From the NCBI RefSeq assembly GCF_013184775.1, contig NZ_JAATVV010000003.1, positions 1 through 64,000 of the forward strand: a stretch of DNA of 64,000 nt, in the 5' to 3' direction. Positions 46,417-55,661 of this stretch are shown in pieces. Position numbers and translations under genes: made by a program. This DNA is from Martelella sp. HB161492. GTDB taxonomy: Bacteria; Pseudomonadota; Alphaproteobacteria; Rhizobiales; Rhizobiaceae. Each line of letters opens with the position of its first letter. Positions within the stretch are counted from its first letter, which is position 1. The notes below the pieces were generated by a model. It worked only from the letters and a program-made list of their open reading frames with translations, ran no database searches and was not told where the DNA came from.

Positions 46417-47484
46417 ATGAACATCGAGAACTATCTGCTCTGCCGGCCCCACGGCGGGCTGAATGACATGCTGGTCCAGATTGCGTTTTGCCGGAATTAT
46501 GCAGCCCGCTCTTCGCGTTCACTGGTCATTGATATGAACAGAGGCGGCTGGAAAGACGACTTTCAGCGCTACTTCGTCCCCCTTCCGACATTCGCCGCCC
46601 GCTGGCATGACTGGACCGAGGAAACGGCCGACCGTCTTGCCGGTCTGGAAACCGTCCAGCCCTCGCAGCTCAAGGGCCGGATCAGAGACTATCCTTTCAC
46701 GCAGAAGGGCTCGGCGTTTCTGCTTGCCGGCACCGATGTCCGTCTCGGATTTGATGCCGAGCGGGATTATGACGAGCGCCTGCTGGTTCATGAGCAATGC
46801 GGTGGCGGCCTCGAGTCGATTGAATTGCTGCGATATGTGCGCTTTACCGCCGAGACGGCGAACGGCATTCTGCAGCGGATCCTGCCGCTCGGCGGCGATT
46901 ATGATGCCATACATGTGCGCCATACCGATATGAAAACGGATTATCGGGATTTCCTGAAGAAGATTGCGCCGGCGCTGGCCGGACGGCGTGTGCTGTTATG
47001 TACGGACAGTCACCGGGTGCAGCTGGAGGCGCCCGGTCTGCTGGCCAAATGTGCGGCAGTGATGACGCTCGCGGCTGTTCCTGATACGGGCGGCATGGGG
47101 CTCCATTATCATAATTCCGGCAATATTTTTGATCGCAACCTTGGCAGTCTGGCCGATCTGGTCGCGCTGGCCTGCTCGAGAAAACTCTATTTCGCCGGTG
47201 TCAGGGATGGTGACGGGATTGCCAGGGTTTCCGGCTTCTCGCTTTTGGCGGAAGGGCTGCATCAGCAACAAGGCGTGATTCGGGTTCTTCTGTCCGCAGC
47301 CGATGAGGCGCTTCGGGCGCGCTTTGAAGCCTCACACGACGCCTCGCGCTGGCCTGATCTTTCCCTCCGTCAGAGGCTGATCCGCCGTCTTGTGGATATG
47401 GGACAGCTCTTCTGGAACAGGGAAGCCCTCAAGCGGGCGAAACGTCTGCGCCGCCACATCGCTGCGACGGCGCAGATTGGCTGA
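46417..47484 (+). CDS. Putative glycosyltransferase, fucosyltransferase-like
   Basis: A 355-residue protein not recognised with certainty. GGLND at residues 13-17 resembles the glycine-rich donor loop of fucosyltransferases, and HVRHTD at 166-171 resembles the H-x-R-x-T-D motif of alpha-1,6-fucosyltransferases and NodZ. ATG 46417 is taken because AAGGA precedes it; the upstream frame to 46339 has no site. The basic C-terminus (LKRAKRLRRHIAATA) may touch the membrane. With the adjacent exporter and the DUF4422-GT8 protein it suggests a small surface-glycan locus. The sugar donor is unproven. Confidence 0.6.
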   Translation: MNIENYLLCRPHGGLNDMLVQIAFCRNYAARSSRSLVIDMNRGGWKDDFQRYFVPLPTFAARWHDWTEETADRLAGLETVQPSQLKGRIRDYPFTQKGSAFLLAGTDVRLGFDAERDYDERLLVHEQCGGGLESIELLRYVRFTAETANGILQRILPLGGDYDAIHVRHTDMKTDYRDFLKKIAPALAGRRVLLCTDSHRVQLEAPGLLAKCAAVMTLAAVPDTGGMGLHYHNSGNIFDRNLGSLADLVALACSRKLYFAGVRDGDGIARVSGFSLLAEGLHQQQGVIRVLLSAADEALRARFEASHDASRWPDLSLRQRLIRRLVDMGQLFWNREALKRAKRLRRHIAATAQIG

Positions 47485-47492
47485 CCGGTGCT

Positions 47493-49556
47493 TCAGAGAA
47501 GCCCGCGGCCCTTCAGCATCGCATCGGGGCTCGGCATGTGACCGCGGAAGGCGGTGTAGGCCTCCTCGGCATCGACTGCGCCGCCAACGGCGAGGATGTT
47601 GGTCTTCAGCTTTTCTGCCATTGCCGCATTGAAGGCATCGCCGGTTTCCTCGAAAGCCTCGAATGCATCGGCATCCAGCACTTCCGACCACATGTAGGAA
47701 TAGTAGCCGGCGGCATAGCCGTCACCGGCAAAGATATGCAGGAAATGCGGTGCGGCATGGCGCATGACGATGGCATCGGGCATGCCGATCTTCGCCAGGG
47801 TTTCAGCCTGAAGCGCCAGCGGATCCTCCGGCGGATTTTCGGCCGTGTGCAGCGCCATGTCCACAAGCGCCGAGGCGGTGAATTCCACGGTCGCGAAGGC
47901 CTGGCCGAAGGTTGCGGCCGCGAGGATCTTGTCCAGAAGCGGCTTCGGCATCGTCTCGCCCGTCTGGTAGTGAACGGCGAATTCGGACAGAACCTCCGGC
48001 ACGGTCAGCCAGTGCTCGTAGAGCTGAGATGGCAGTTCGACGAAATCGCGCGACACGCCGGTCCCCGAAACGGAGGGATAGGTGACATCCGACAGCATGC
48101 CATGCAATGCGTGGCCGAATTCATGAAACAGCGTGTGCGCATCGTCAAGCGAGAGCAGAGCGGGCTTGCCTTCGGCCGGCTTGGCGAAGTTGCAGACATT
48201 GTAGATGATCGGGATCTCGCCCTTGGCGCCATTTTTCAGCGTCAGACGGTGCTGGCTCTGGAAGGCGCTCATCCAGGCGCCGGAACGCTTCGACGGGCGG
48301 TTGAAATAGTCGCCGAGAAACAGCGCTTTCAATGTCCCGTCGGCTTCGCGGATTTCAAAGACGCGCACATCGGGATGATAGCCGGGTATGTTTTCGACGG
48401 GCACCGCCTTGATGCCGAACAGCCGTTCGGCCACTGCAAAACAGGCGGCGATCATGTTTTCCAGCTGCAGATACGGCTTGACCTCGCTTTCGGAGAATGA
48501 GAAGCGGCGGCCCTTCAGCTTTTCGGCATAATAGCGCCAGTCCCAGGCGGCAATGGCGTGGTTGGCGCCTTCCTCCTTGACCAGTTCCGACAAGGCGTCC
48601 TCGTCATGCGCGGCTGCGACGACGGCCTTTGACCAGACATCGGCGAGCAGGGCATCAACATTTTCCGCCGTCTTGGCCATGGTGTTGTCGAGCTTGAAGG
48701 CGGCGAAATTGTCGTAGCCGAGCAGCTTCGCCTTCTCATCGCGCAGCGCCAGGGTTTCGCGCATGACGGGGCGGTTGTCATGCTCACCGTCAGAGAGACC
48801 GCGGGAGATCCATGCGGCGAAGGCCTTTTCACGCAGGTCGCGGCGGGCAGAAAAGGTGAGGAACGGCTCGATGATCGAGCGTGAAAGCGTGACGGCATAA
48901 GCGCCTTTGCGGCCGCGCTCGGCGGCGGCGCCCGCCATGGCATCGATCAGGAACTCGGGCAGGCCGGCAAGGTCTGCGTCCTTGTCCAGAAACATCGCCC
49001 AGCTGCTTTCATCGGCAAGCACATTCTGGCCGAAGGCAGCGCCAAGCTCGGCCAGACGGCCGTTGATTGCCGCCAGCCGTGCCTGCTCGTCCGGCCCAAG
49101 TCTGGCGCCGGAGCGGATGAAGCCCTTCCAGTGACGCTCGAGTACACGCAAGGCCTCCCGGGTCAGGCCCAGAGCTTCCCGGGCCTGCCACAGCGTATCG
49201 ACACGCTGGAACAGGGCCTTGTTGGCACCGATTTTCGAATAGTGATCGGATAATTTTGGCGCGATCTCGCGCTCAAGTGCCTGGATTGCCGGGTTTGTAT
49301 CGGCGCTGGCACGGTTGAAGAACAGCGCAGAAACGCGCGACAGCTGGTCGCCGGAAATTTCCAATGCCACGATCGTATTGTCAAAGCTCGGCGCTTCGCC
49401 GTTTTCAGCGATTGCGGCAATTTCGAGATCATGTGCCTCCATGGCGGCTGCAAAGGCCGGTCCGTAGTCGCCGTCATCGATGGCCTGAAAGCGCGGCAGG
49501 CCCTGAAATCCGTCCCATTCGAAGACGGCGGCGTTGGGTTTTGCTTGATCCGACAT
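47493..49556 (-). CDS. M3-family oligopeptidase / peptidyl-dipeptidase (Dcp/PrlC-like)
   Basis: A 687-residue cytoplasmic zinc metallopeptidase, standard length for the family. The HExxH site is His478-Glu-Phe-Gly-His482 in TLFHEFGHALHGML, followed by the downstream Glu region SRDFVELPSQLYEHW. No signal peptide is present. These enzymes cut short peptides from protein turnover or import, removing dipeptides (Dcp) or cutting internally (oligopeptidase A); the sequence alone does not separate the two. It is convergent with the fucosyltransferase-like gene, eight bases apart. Confidence 0.93.
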   Translation of the reverse strand: MSDQAKPNAAVFEWDGFQGLPRFQAIDDGDYGPAFAAAMEAHDLEIAAIAENGEAPSFDNTIVALEISGDQLSRVSALFFNRASADTNPAIQALEREIAPKLSDHYSKIGANKALFQRVDTLWQAREALGLTREALRVLERHWKGFIRSGARLGPDEQARLAAINGRLAELGAAFGQNVLADESSWAMFLDKDADLAGLPEFLIDAMAGAAAERGRKGAYAVTLSRSIIEPFLTFSARRDLREKAFAAWISRGLSDGEHDNRPVMRETLALRDEKAKLLGYDNFAAFKLDNTMAKTAENVDALLADVWSKAVVAAAHDEDALSELVKEEGANHAIAAWDWRYYAEKLKGRRFSFSESEVKPYLQLENMIAACFAVAERLFGIKAVPVENIPGYHPDVRVFEIREADGTLKALFLGDYFNRPSKRSGAWMSAFQSQHRLTLKNGAKGEIPIIYNVCNFAKPAEGKPALLSLDDAHTLFHEFGHALHGMLSDVTYPSVSGTGVSRDFVELPSQLYEHWLTVPEVLSEFAVHYQTGETMPKPLLDKILAAATFGQAFATVEFTASALVDMALHTAENPPEDPLALQAETLAKIGMPDAIVMRHAAPHFLHIFAGDGYAAGYYSYMWSEVLDADAFEAFEETGDAFNAAMAEKLKTNILAVGGAVDAEEAYTAFRGHMPSPDAMLKGRGLL

Positions 49557-49710
49557 GGTCTATTTCCTGTTTTTATGCTTTTGCAGGCGAAATTACGAAA
49601 AAACATGCTGCCAGCACTGTGTTTGCCGCATGTCTGCCTTCTGTGCAAGGCAGGTTGCCACCTGCGGCAAAAAACAATAAGTGAAGCTTATCTTTGATGA
49701 TGGACAGAAT

Positions 49711-50151
49711 ATGGCGGCATCTTCCGACCCCAACCGGCTCGGTTTTCTTCTCGCGGATGTTGCCCGGCTTTTCCGGCATGCCTTTGAACGGGCCATCGCC
49801 GAGGCAGGGCTTGATCTCACGCCCGGTGAGGCACGCACCCTGGTCAGGGTCTCGGTCATGTCGGGGGCGCGTCAAAATGTGATTGCGGAGCATCTCGGCA
49901 TCGAGCCGATGACGCTCTGCCGCTATCTCGATCGTCTCGAGGTGGCGGGGCTTATCAGCCGTACCGCCGATCCGTCGGATCGGCGTGCCAAGGTGATCAG
50001 TACGACGGACGAGGCGGATGCAGTGCTTGCTGCGATACGCTCGGTTTCCGACACATTGTTTGAGCAGTTGCTGGAAGACTTCTCACCGGAGGAGCGGAAT
50101 GGGCTGAAGGCGGGACTGGTCGCATTGCGCAACAAGTTCGCGACGCTCTGA
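49711..50151 (+). CDS. MarR-family transcriptional regulator
   Basis: A 146-residue MarR regulator. The winged helix reads SGARQNVIAEHLGIEPMTLCRYLDRLEVAGLISRTADPSDRRAKVISTT (pieces, residues about 50-100), with flanking dimerisation helices. ATG 49711 has GGA before it; GTG 49681 would add ten residues without a ribosome site. It lies 69 bases upstream of a Bcr/CflA efflux pump on the same strand, a common arrangement in which MarR represses the pump until a toxic ligand binds. Confidence 0.87.
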   Translation: MAASSDPNRLGFLLADVARLFRHAFERAIAEAGLDLTPGEARTLVRVSVMSGARQNVIAEHLGIEPMTLCRYLDRLEVAGLISRTADPSDRRAKVISTTDEADAVLAAIRSVSDTLFEQLLEDFSPEERNGLKAGLVALRNKFATL

Positions 50152-50219
50152 GCAGCGGTTCGTCATCGGGATGCCAAAGAAGCTCCGCCAGCCCGGCGGA
50201 GCTGAAACCGGGACCTGAT

Positions 50220-51530
50220 ATGTCGACCAATTCCAGCGCAACGGCGCAAGCGCCCGTATCCAAAACGCCGATGAGCGAGGCCCAGACCAGCCTTATCGGC
50301 GCGCTTCTGACCATGCTCGGCCCGGTTTCGCTCGCGCTCTACACGCCAGCCATGCCGGCGCTGACGGAGGCCTTCGGCACCACCGATGCAGCGATCAAGA
50401 TGTCGCTGTCGCTGTTTTTCGGCGGCTTTGCCTTCGCCATGCTGATTTCGGGGCCGCTTTCCGATGCACTCGGCCGCCGTCGGGCCGTGATCATCTTCAT
50501 GGCGATCTATCTGATCGGGGCGCTCGCCTGTGCGCTGGCGCCCTCGGTCGAATATCTTCTGATCGGCCGTCTGATCCAGGGCATTGGCGCTTCTGTTGGC
50601 CTGACGGTCGGCCGGGCGATCGTGCGCGATCAGTTCGTTGGCGAGACTGCGGCGCGGATCATGAACATGATCGGCATCATGCTGGCGGTCGGGCCGGCGA
50701 TCGCGCCGACGATCGGCGGGTTGATCCTGCTTGTGTCCGGCTGGTACGCCATATTCTTCGCCATGGTCGCCTTTGGTGCCGTGCTTCTGGCACTGGTGTT
50801 GCTGCTGATGGTGGAAACGACGGTGCCAGACCCGAAGAAGGCGGAGCCGAAAGCGCTGGTTAGTGCCTATCGTTCGATCCTTGGCGATCAGCGCTTTCTC
50901 GCGTCATCCATGGTGATTGCCGCCTCCGTCGGCACGCTTTACGCGCTGTCTTCGATCCTGCCCTTCGTGCTGATCAAGGTGGCCGGGCTGACGCCGACCC
51001 AATACGGGATCGGCATGCTGATGCAGACCGGGCTCTATTTTTCCGGCTCGGTCGTCTTTCGCATCGTGCTGCGCTGGTTTGCGTCCAAAAGCCTCGTCAC
51101 AGCCGGTCTTTTCTTTATCGGCTGCGGCGCAACGGCGATGGCGATCTCGACGGAAGTGCTGCCGATCTCCTATCTCTCCGTGATGCTGCCGGTCGGGCTT
51201 TTCGCGTTCGGCATTGCCTTCGTGCTGCCCTACATGACCAATGCGGCGCTTCTGCCTTTTCCCGATATTGCAGGTTCCGCCTCGGCGATGATGGGGTTCA
51301 TGCAGATGGGATCGGGCCTTTTGACCGGTGCGATTGCCGCAGCGCTCGGCTCACCGGTTCTGGCGCTGAAGATCGTTGTTCCGGTGATGGGCGCGCTTGC
51401 CATTCTCTCCTATCTCTGGCTGCTTTTTGCCGAGCGCCATGTGCCGGATGCCTTTGAGGCCGAGCTGCAGAGTGCCGAGGCATCAGAGGTGATCCTGCCG
51501 CTGAAAGCGACGTCCGAACTGGCTGAATGA
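50220..51530 (+). CDS. Bcr/CflA-type multidrug efflux MFS transporter
   Basis: A 436-residue inner-membrane drug:proton antiporter with about 12 helices. The DHA1 motif A is seen after helix 2 (GPLSDALGRRRAVI), and motif C-like glycine-rich sequence lies in helix 5 (GIMLAVGPAIAPTIGGLIL). Bcr/CflA proteins export bicyclomycin, chloramphenicol, sulfonamides or peptides; the substrate here is not known. It is probably co-regulated with the MarR gene before it. It ends at 51530, ahead of a terminator-flanked repeat element. Confidence 0.9.
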   Translation: MSTNSSATAQAPVSKTPMSEAQTSLIGALLTMLGPVSLALYTPAMPALTEAFGTTDAAIKMSLSLFFGGFAFAMLISGPLSDALGRRRAVIIFMAIYLIGALACALAPSVEYLLIGRLIQGIGASVGLTVGRAIVRDQFVGETAARIMNMIGIMLAVGPAIAPTIGGLILLVSGWYAIFFAMVAFGAVLLALVLLLMVETTVPDPKKAEPKALVSAYRSILGDQRFLASSMVIAASVGTLYALSSILPFVLIKVAGLTPTQYGIGMLMQTGLYFSGSVVFRIVLRWFASKSLVTAGLFFIGCGATAMAISTEVLPISYLSVMLPVGLFAFGIAFVLPYMTNAALLPFPDIAGSASAMMGFMQMGSGLLTGAIAAALGSPVLALKIVVPVMGALAILSYLWLLFAERHVPDAFEAELQSAEASEVILPLKATSELAE

Positions 51531-51549
51531 GCGCGAAACGCAAAAAAAA

Positions 51550-51567
51550 GGCGGCCATCGGGCCGCC
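51550..51567 (-). terminator. Outer hairpin of repeat copy A, terminator for argG direction
   Basis: GGCGGCCATCGGGCCGCC folds into a 7-bp stem. On the minus strand it is followed by a run of eight T residues (51549-51542), a canonical intrinsic terminator for transcripts coming from argG. That terminator therefore lies beyond the repeat element, about 250 bases past the argG stop. Confidence 0.7.
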
Positions 51568-51577
51568 TCTGGCTGCT

Positions 51578-51765
51578 GACAAACCGCGCCTTTTTTGCTG
51601 ACGTCATGCCTGTGCTTGTCACAGGCATCCAGCCGACGCGCGTCTGCGCGCCGAGAGAATGTTCTATTCAATGCCTTATGAAACTGGATCCCCGTGACAA
51701 GCACGGGGATGACGACGGAGGGGGCGGCCATTCCACCCCGAACAGGCAAGCTGAACGACTTTGTC
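51578..51765 (+). repeat. Palindromic intergenic element, copy A (MITE/BIME-like)
   Basis: The copy is bounded by GACAAA and TTTGTC, which extend to the imperfection-free 11-mers CTGCTGACAAA and TTTGTCAGCAG. Inside are two REP-like hairpins in opposite orientation: stem ATGCCTGTG/CACAGGCAT with loop CTTGT (51606-51628) and stem ATCCCCGTG/CACGGGGAT with loop ACAAG (51688-51710). Long stretches around both hairpins match the inverted copy at 63167-63352. It carries no gene and lies between two convergent genes. Confidence 0.8.
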
Positions 51766-51775
51766 AGCAGTCCGA

Positions 51776-51793
51776 GGCGGCCATCGGGCCGCC
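51776..51793 (+). terminator. Outer hairpin of repeat copy A, plus-strand side
   Basis: This is the same 18-base hairpin as at 51550-51567, GGCGGCCATCGGGCCGCC. Here it is followed on the plus strand by TTTCGTG, a weak terminator for transcripts from the efflux gene. Together with its flank CAGCAGTCCGA it mirrors the left arm. Confidence 0.55.
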
Positions 51794-51819
51794 TTTCGTG
51801 ATTTGGATGCGGGCTGTGA

Positions 51820-53043
51820 TCAGCCCTTTTGATTGCGCTTGGCAAGGGTGCGCAGGCGCAGGGCGTTCAGCTTGATGAAGCCGGCGGCATCCTTCTGGTC
51901 ATAGGCGCCGTGGTCGTCCTCGAAGGTGACAAGGGCTTCCGAATAGAGCGACTTGTCGCTCTCGCGGCCAATGACGATGACATTGCCCTTGTAGAGCTTC
52001 AGCGTGACTTCGCCTTCAACATGTTCCTGGCTCTTGTCGATCAGGGCCTGCAGCATTTCGCGCTCGGGCGAGAACCAGAAGCCGTAATAGATGAGCTCGG
52101 CATATTTCGGCATCAGCTCGTCCTTCAGGTGCGCTGCACCCCGGTCAAGCGTGATGCTTTCGATCGCACGGTGGGCGGAAAGCAGGATGGTGCCGCCGGG
52201 CGTTTCATAAACGCCGCGCGACTTCATGCCGACAAAACGGTTCTCGACGAGGTCGAGACGGCCGATGCCGTTGTCGCGACCATAATCGTTGAGCTTGGCC
52301 AGAAGCGTTGCCGGGCTCATCTTCTCGCCATTGATGGAAACAGCGTCGCCCTTTTCAAAGCCGATCTTGATGATGGTCGGCTGATCGGGGGCGGCTTCCG
52401 GCGAGATGGTGCGCATATGCACATATTCCGGCGCTTCGACCGCAGGATCTTCCAGCACACGGCCCTCCGAGGAGGAATGCAGCAGGTTGGCGTCAACCGA
52501 GAAGGGCGCTTCGCCGCGCTTGTTCTTGGCAATCTGGATCTGGTGCTTTTCGGCAAATTCCAGAAGCTCTGTGCGGCTCTTGAAGGTCCAGTCGCGCCAG
52601 GGGGCGATGATCTTGATATCGGGGTTCAGCGCATAGGCCGACATTTCGAAACGAACCTGGTCATTGCCCTTGCCGGTGGCGCCATGGGCAATCGCGTCAG
52701 CGCCGGTTTCGCGGGCGATCTCGATCAGCTTCTTGGAGATCAGCGGACGGGCAATCGAGGTGCCGAGCAGATAGACGCCCTCATAGACGGCATTGGCGCG
52801 GAACATCGGGAAGACGAAGTCGCGGACGAATTCTTCGCGCACATCCTCGATATAGATTTCCTTCACGCCGGCATTTTCTGCCTTCTTGCGTGCGGGTTCC
52901 AGCTCCTCACCCTGGCCGAGATCGGCGGTGAAGGTAACGACTTCAGCGCCGAGTTCGGTCTGGAGCCATTTCAAGATGATCGAGGTGTCGAGACCGCCCG
53001 AATAGGCGAGCACGACCTTCTTGATGTTATTGTGCGAGGCCAT
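51820..53043 (-). CDS. argG: Argininosuccinate synthase
   Basis: A 407-residue enzyme that joins citrulline and aspartate with ATP hydrolysis to AMP, the seventh step of arginine synthesis. The pyrophosphatase-type loop is AYSGGLDTS near residues 13-21. Other hallmarks are [45 protein letters not shown] and the [17 protein letters not shown] segment. ATG 53043 gives the normal family length; the open frame beyond it to 53208 has an unrelated Ser/Arg-rich start. No other arginine gene is nearby. Confidence 0.98.
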   Translation of the reverse strand: MASHNNIKKVVLAYSGGLDTSIILKWLQTELGAEVVTFTADLGQGEELEPARKKAENAGVKEIYIEDVREEFVRDFVFPMFRANAVYEGVYLLGTSIARPLISKKLIEIARETGADAIAHGATGKGNDQVRFEMSAYALNPDIKIIAPWRDWTFKSRTELLEFAEKHQIQIAKNKRGEAPFSVDANLLHSSSEGRVLEDPAVEAPEYVHMRTISPEAAPDQPTIIKIGFEKGDAVSINGEKMSPATLLAKLNDYGRDNGIGRLDLVENRFVGMKSRGVYETPGGTILLSAHRAIESITLDRGAAHLKDELMPKYAELIYYGFWFSPEREMLQALIDKSQEHVEGEVTLKLYKGNVIVIGRESDKSLYSEALVTFEDDHGAYDQKDAAGFIKLNALRLRTLAKRNQKG

Positions 53044-53243
53044 GTGTGTTTCAGTCCATCTGGTCAAAGGCTTCGAGAAGCCGTTTTCAAGCATTTGTTG
53101 CCGTTTTAGCGCCTTTGTCGCCGCGTGCAAGGAAAACAACGAGAGAGAGGCACTTCTCCTTACGCCTATCGGCTTAAGGGACTTGCAACCGCGGCACGGC
53201 GCAGTCACATTTATAGCGACAGGGATAGAAACGGGAGGAAGAC

Positions 53244-54119
53244 ATGGCGCAATCGCATCCGGCCATCAAGGCCGGCAATACCGCAGTCGTAACCGGTGGT
53301 GCGTCAGGCATTGGCCTTGCTGCAGCCCTTCGCTTTGCCGCTGGCGGCATGAATGTCGTGATTGCCGATCTGAAAAGCGAAAAGCTTGCCCGCGCGGCCG
53401 AGACGGTTCTGGCCGTTGCCGAGCCCAATGGCGGCGGCGTGCTTGCCCAGGCGGCGGATGTGTCGGATCTTTCTGCGCTCGAGGAACTGGAACGCGCTGC
53501 CTCGCAGGCCTTCGGCAATGTGCATGTGCTGATGAACAATGCTGCGATCCAGCCCGGCAGTTCCATCTTCGGCAATCAGATGGCCTGGAACCGCGTCATC
53601 GATATCAATCTGATGGGCGTGATCAATGGCACGCGGATCTTCGGCCCCGAGATGATTGATCACGGCGAGGATGCGGTCATCATCAATACCGGTTCGAAAC
53701 AGGGGATTACCACGCCGCCGGGTGATCCGGCCTATAATGTTGCCAAGGCCGGCGTGAAAGCCTTTACCGAAGCACTGCATTACGATCTGCGCAACCGCGA
53801 GGGCTGCAAGGTCGATACGCGGCTTTTCATTCCGGGTTTCGTCTTCACGCCGCTGACCGCAGGCAGCCGGACCGAAAAGCCCGAGGGCGCCTGGACCCCG
53901 GAAGAGACGGTCGCCTTCCTCCTGGAAAAGCTCGGCACGGATGATTTCTACATTCTCTGCCCCGATGGCGAGGTTGATCGCGCCACGGATGAAAAACGCA
54001 TTCTCTGGGCCGCTGGCGATATCGTCGAGAACCGGCCGCCGCTGTCGCGCTGGCATCCGACCTATTACGAGAAGTTCAAGAAGTTTCTCGTCGGCGAACC
54101 GGAAGACGTCGACAGCTGA
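53244..54119 (+). CDS. Short-chain dehydrogenase/reductase
   Basis: A 291-residue classical SDR. It shows the cofactor loop TGGASGIG (residues 18-25), NNAA, the active-site Ser region [10 protein letters not shown] and Tyr-x-x-x-Lys in [10 protein letters not shown]. The last 60 residues form an extension (DKLGTDDF-like region, then [16 protein letters not shown]) seen in a subgroup of alphaproteobacterial SDRs of unknown substrate. GGAGGAAG lies before ATG 53244. It is divergent from argG and convergent with ydfG. Confidence 0.88.
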   Translation: MAQSHPAIKAGNTAVVTGGASGIGLAAALRFAAGGMNVVIADLKSEKLARAAETVLAVAEPNGGGVLAQAADVSDLSALEELERAASQAFGNVHVLMNNAAIQPGSSIFGNQMAWNRVIDINLMGVINGTRIFGPEMIDHGEDAVIINTGSKQGITTPPGDPAYNVAKAGVKAFTEALHYDLRNREGCKVDTRLFIPGFVFTPLTAGSRTEKPEGAWTPEETVAFLLEKLGTDDFYILCPDGEVDRATDEKRILWAAGDIVENRPPLSRWHPTYYEKFKKFLVGEPEDVDS

Positions 54120-54129
54120 GCGGATGCAA

Positions 54130-54151
54130 ATGGCGGCCTTCGGGCCGCCAT
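54130..54151. terminator. Bidirectional terminator between convergent SDR genes
   Basis: ATGGCGGCC and GGCCGCCAT form a 9-bp perfect stem capped by a stable TTCG tetraloop, 10 bases after one gene and 17 before the end of the other. It can serve both strands, though neither side has a long T-run. Confidence 0.65.
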
Positions 54152-54167
54152 CGTTCTGGCGGGAGGC

Positions 54168-54920
54168 TCAGCCTTCTTCGCGATGGACCTGGAAGGGGGC
54201 CCAGGACTGGCTGACCGGCATCAGTTCCAGTGCGTTGATGTTGACATGCGCCGGCTGGGTGGCGACCCAGAAAATCGTATCGGCAATGTCTTCCGGCGTC
54301 AGCGGTTTTGCACCGCGATAGAGATTGTCGGATGCTTCCTGGCTGCCATGGGTGCGCACCAGCGTGAATTCGCTTTCGGCCATGCCGGGCTCGATCGAGG
54401 TGACTCGCACGCCGGTGCCGTGCAGGTCGGAACGCAGACCAAGCGAAAACTGCTTCACGAAGGCCTTGGTGCCGCCATAGACATTGCCGCCCGGATAGGG
54501 ATATTTCGCGGCGATCGAGGACAGGTTGATAATGACGCCCTTCTCGGCGATCAGGCCCGGCAGCATGTGATGGGTGATGGTGACGAGACCGCGGATATTC
54601 GTGTCGATCATCCGGTTCCAGTCCTCAAGGCTGGTTTTCGGCGCTGGTGCGGTGCCGAGTGCAAGGCCTGCATTGTTGACCAGCACATCGATGGCCCTGA
54701 ACTCTTCGGGCAGCGATGCCAGCGCCGCCGTGATGGCCTTTTCATCGGAAATGTCGAAGGCAAGTCCGATGAAATCAGCGCCGAGTTCCGCCTTCAGCGC
54801 GTCCAGCCGCTCGGCGCGGCGCCCCGTTCCGATGACCTTCCAGCCGGCTTCAGCAAATTTTCTGGCCGCTGCCAGTCCGAACCCGGCCGTCGCTCCCGTG
54901 ATCAGAACCGTCTTTGCCAT
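54168..54920 (-). CDS. ydfG: NADP-dependent 3-hydroxy acid dehydrogenase (YdfG-like SDR)
   Basis: A 250-residue SDR closely resembling E. coli YdfG over its whole length, recalled from memory: VLITGATAGFG at the start, VIGTGRRAERLDALKAELG, DVLVNNAGLALG, catalytic YGGTKAF, the QFSLGLRSDLHGTGVRVTSIEPG phrase, and the ending PAHVNINALELMPVSQS. YdfG oxidises L-allo-threonine, D-serine and 3-hydroxy acids and can reduce malonic semialdehyde. It lies alone on the minus strand between a terminator and exoD. Confidence 0.9.
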   Translation of the reverse strand: MAKTVLITGATAGFGLAAARKFAEAGWKVIGTGRRAERLDALKAELGADFIGLAFDISDEKAITAALASLPEEFRAIDVLVNNAGLALGTAPAPKTSLEDWNRMIDTNIRGLVTITHHMLPGLIAEKGVIINLSSIAAKYPYPGGNVYGGTKAFVKQFSLGLRSDLHGTGVRVTSIEPGMAESEFTLVRTHGSQEASDNLYRGAKPLTPEDIADTIFWVATQPAHVNINALELMPVSQSWAPFQVHREEG

Positions 54921-55024
54921 ATTCCACCTCTTTTCAGATTTTTCTCAGTCGTGAATTTTGATTTTGTCCCGGTCTAGAGGAAATTGCGCCCCACTGCAAA
55001 AGCGTTTTGCTGCAATGCAGCGCC

Positions 55025-55612
55025 TCAGAACAGAATCGTTTGTGCGGCAAAGACGGCAGCGCAGACGGGAAGGCATGCAAACAGGGTGAAAAGCCCGTCG
55101 CGCGACAGAAGCGAGAAAGCCAGCAGGGCGATGGATATGCCGAGAAACGTCGATGAGAACGGGATCAGTTCCATCAGCGGCATCAGCATGCCGAACAGGA
55201 TGCAGGCGAGCGGCGGAATGAACACGAACGGCCGGCGAAACAGAAATGTCATGCGCCTGCGGCTGTGCCGGTCGAGGAACCGCGTGAACGGCAGGGTCAT
55301 TTCCAGGCTTTTTCTCAGCCCCCGGGTGGACAGTCGGCGCTGCCGGATCCAGCGGGGCAGCCAGACCCGTTCAAAACCGAACAGGCTTTGTGCCGCGACC
55401 AGCACGATCACCGCGCCGCAAAGCGTTGAGAGGCCGGGAATGCCGGAGATCGGCGTGATCAGCACGATCGCCGCCAGAAGGATGAGTGGCGTGAAGGCGG
55501 TGCGCCCGAAAATGCGGATGAAGTCGCCAATCATCACCGTCTCGCCGTCAATCTCGGCAAGGGCGCGTTCGGCGATCCCGGTCAGGGATTGCGGGTCATG
55601 GACTTTGCTCAT
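55025..55612 (-). CDS. exoD: ExoD-family exopolysaccharide synthesis protein
   Basis: A 195-residue inner-membrane protein of the ExoD family. Several hydrophobic helices are visible (TAFTPLILLAAIVLITPI, TLCGAVIVLVAAQSLF, IPPLACILFGMLMPLMELIPFS, LLSRDGLFTLFACLPVCAAVF). ExoD is needed for normal exopolysaccharide and alkali tolerance in Sinorhizobium; its biochemical role is unsettled. The conserved GDFIRIFGRTAFTPL and LIPFSSTFLGISIALLAFSLLSRDGLF segments are family marks. Confidence 0.9.
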   Translation of the reverse strand: MSKVHDPQSLTGIAERALAEIDGETVMIGDFIRIFGRTAFTPLILLAAIVLITPISGIPGLSTLCGAVIVLVAAQSLFGFERVWLPRWIRQRRLSTRGLRKSLEMTLPFTRFLDRHSRRRMTFLFRRPFVFIPPLACILFGMLMPLMELIPFSSTFLGISIALLAFSLLSRDGLFTLFACLPVCAAVFAAQTILF

Positions 55613-55633
55613 CGTTCAGCCTGTCTGAGAGGT

Positions 55634-55655
55634 CAGGCGGCGTCGCGGCCGCCTG
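55634..55655. terminator. Intercistronic hairpin before exoD
   Basis: CAGGCGGC and GCCGCCTG form an 8-bp stem with a six-base loop in the 49 bases between the sulfatase-like gene and exoD, both on the minus strand. A T-rich tail exists only on the plus strand, so on the coding strand it may simply stabilise or attenuate the message. Confidence 0.35.
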
Positions 55656-55661
55656 TTTGTC

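Noticed and set aside
51578-51765. CRISPR or small RNA gene at the repeat element
   Set aside because: There are only two inverted hairpins without regular spacers, and an inverted copy lies elsewhere. No promoter for an independent RNA is evident.
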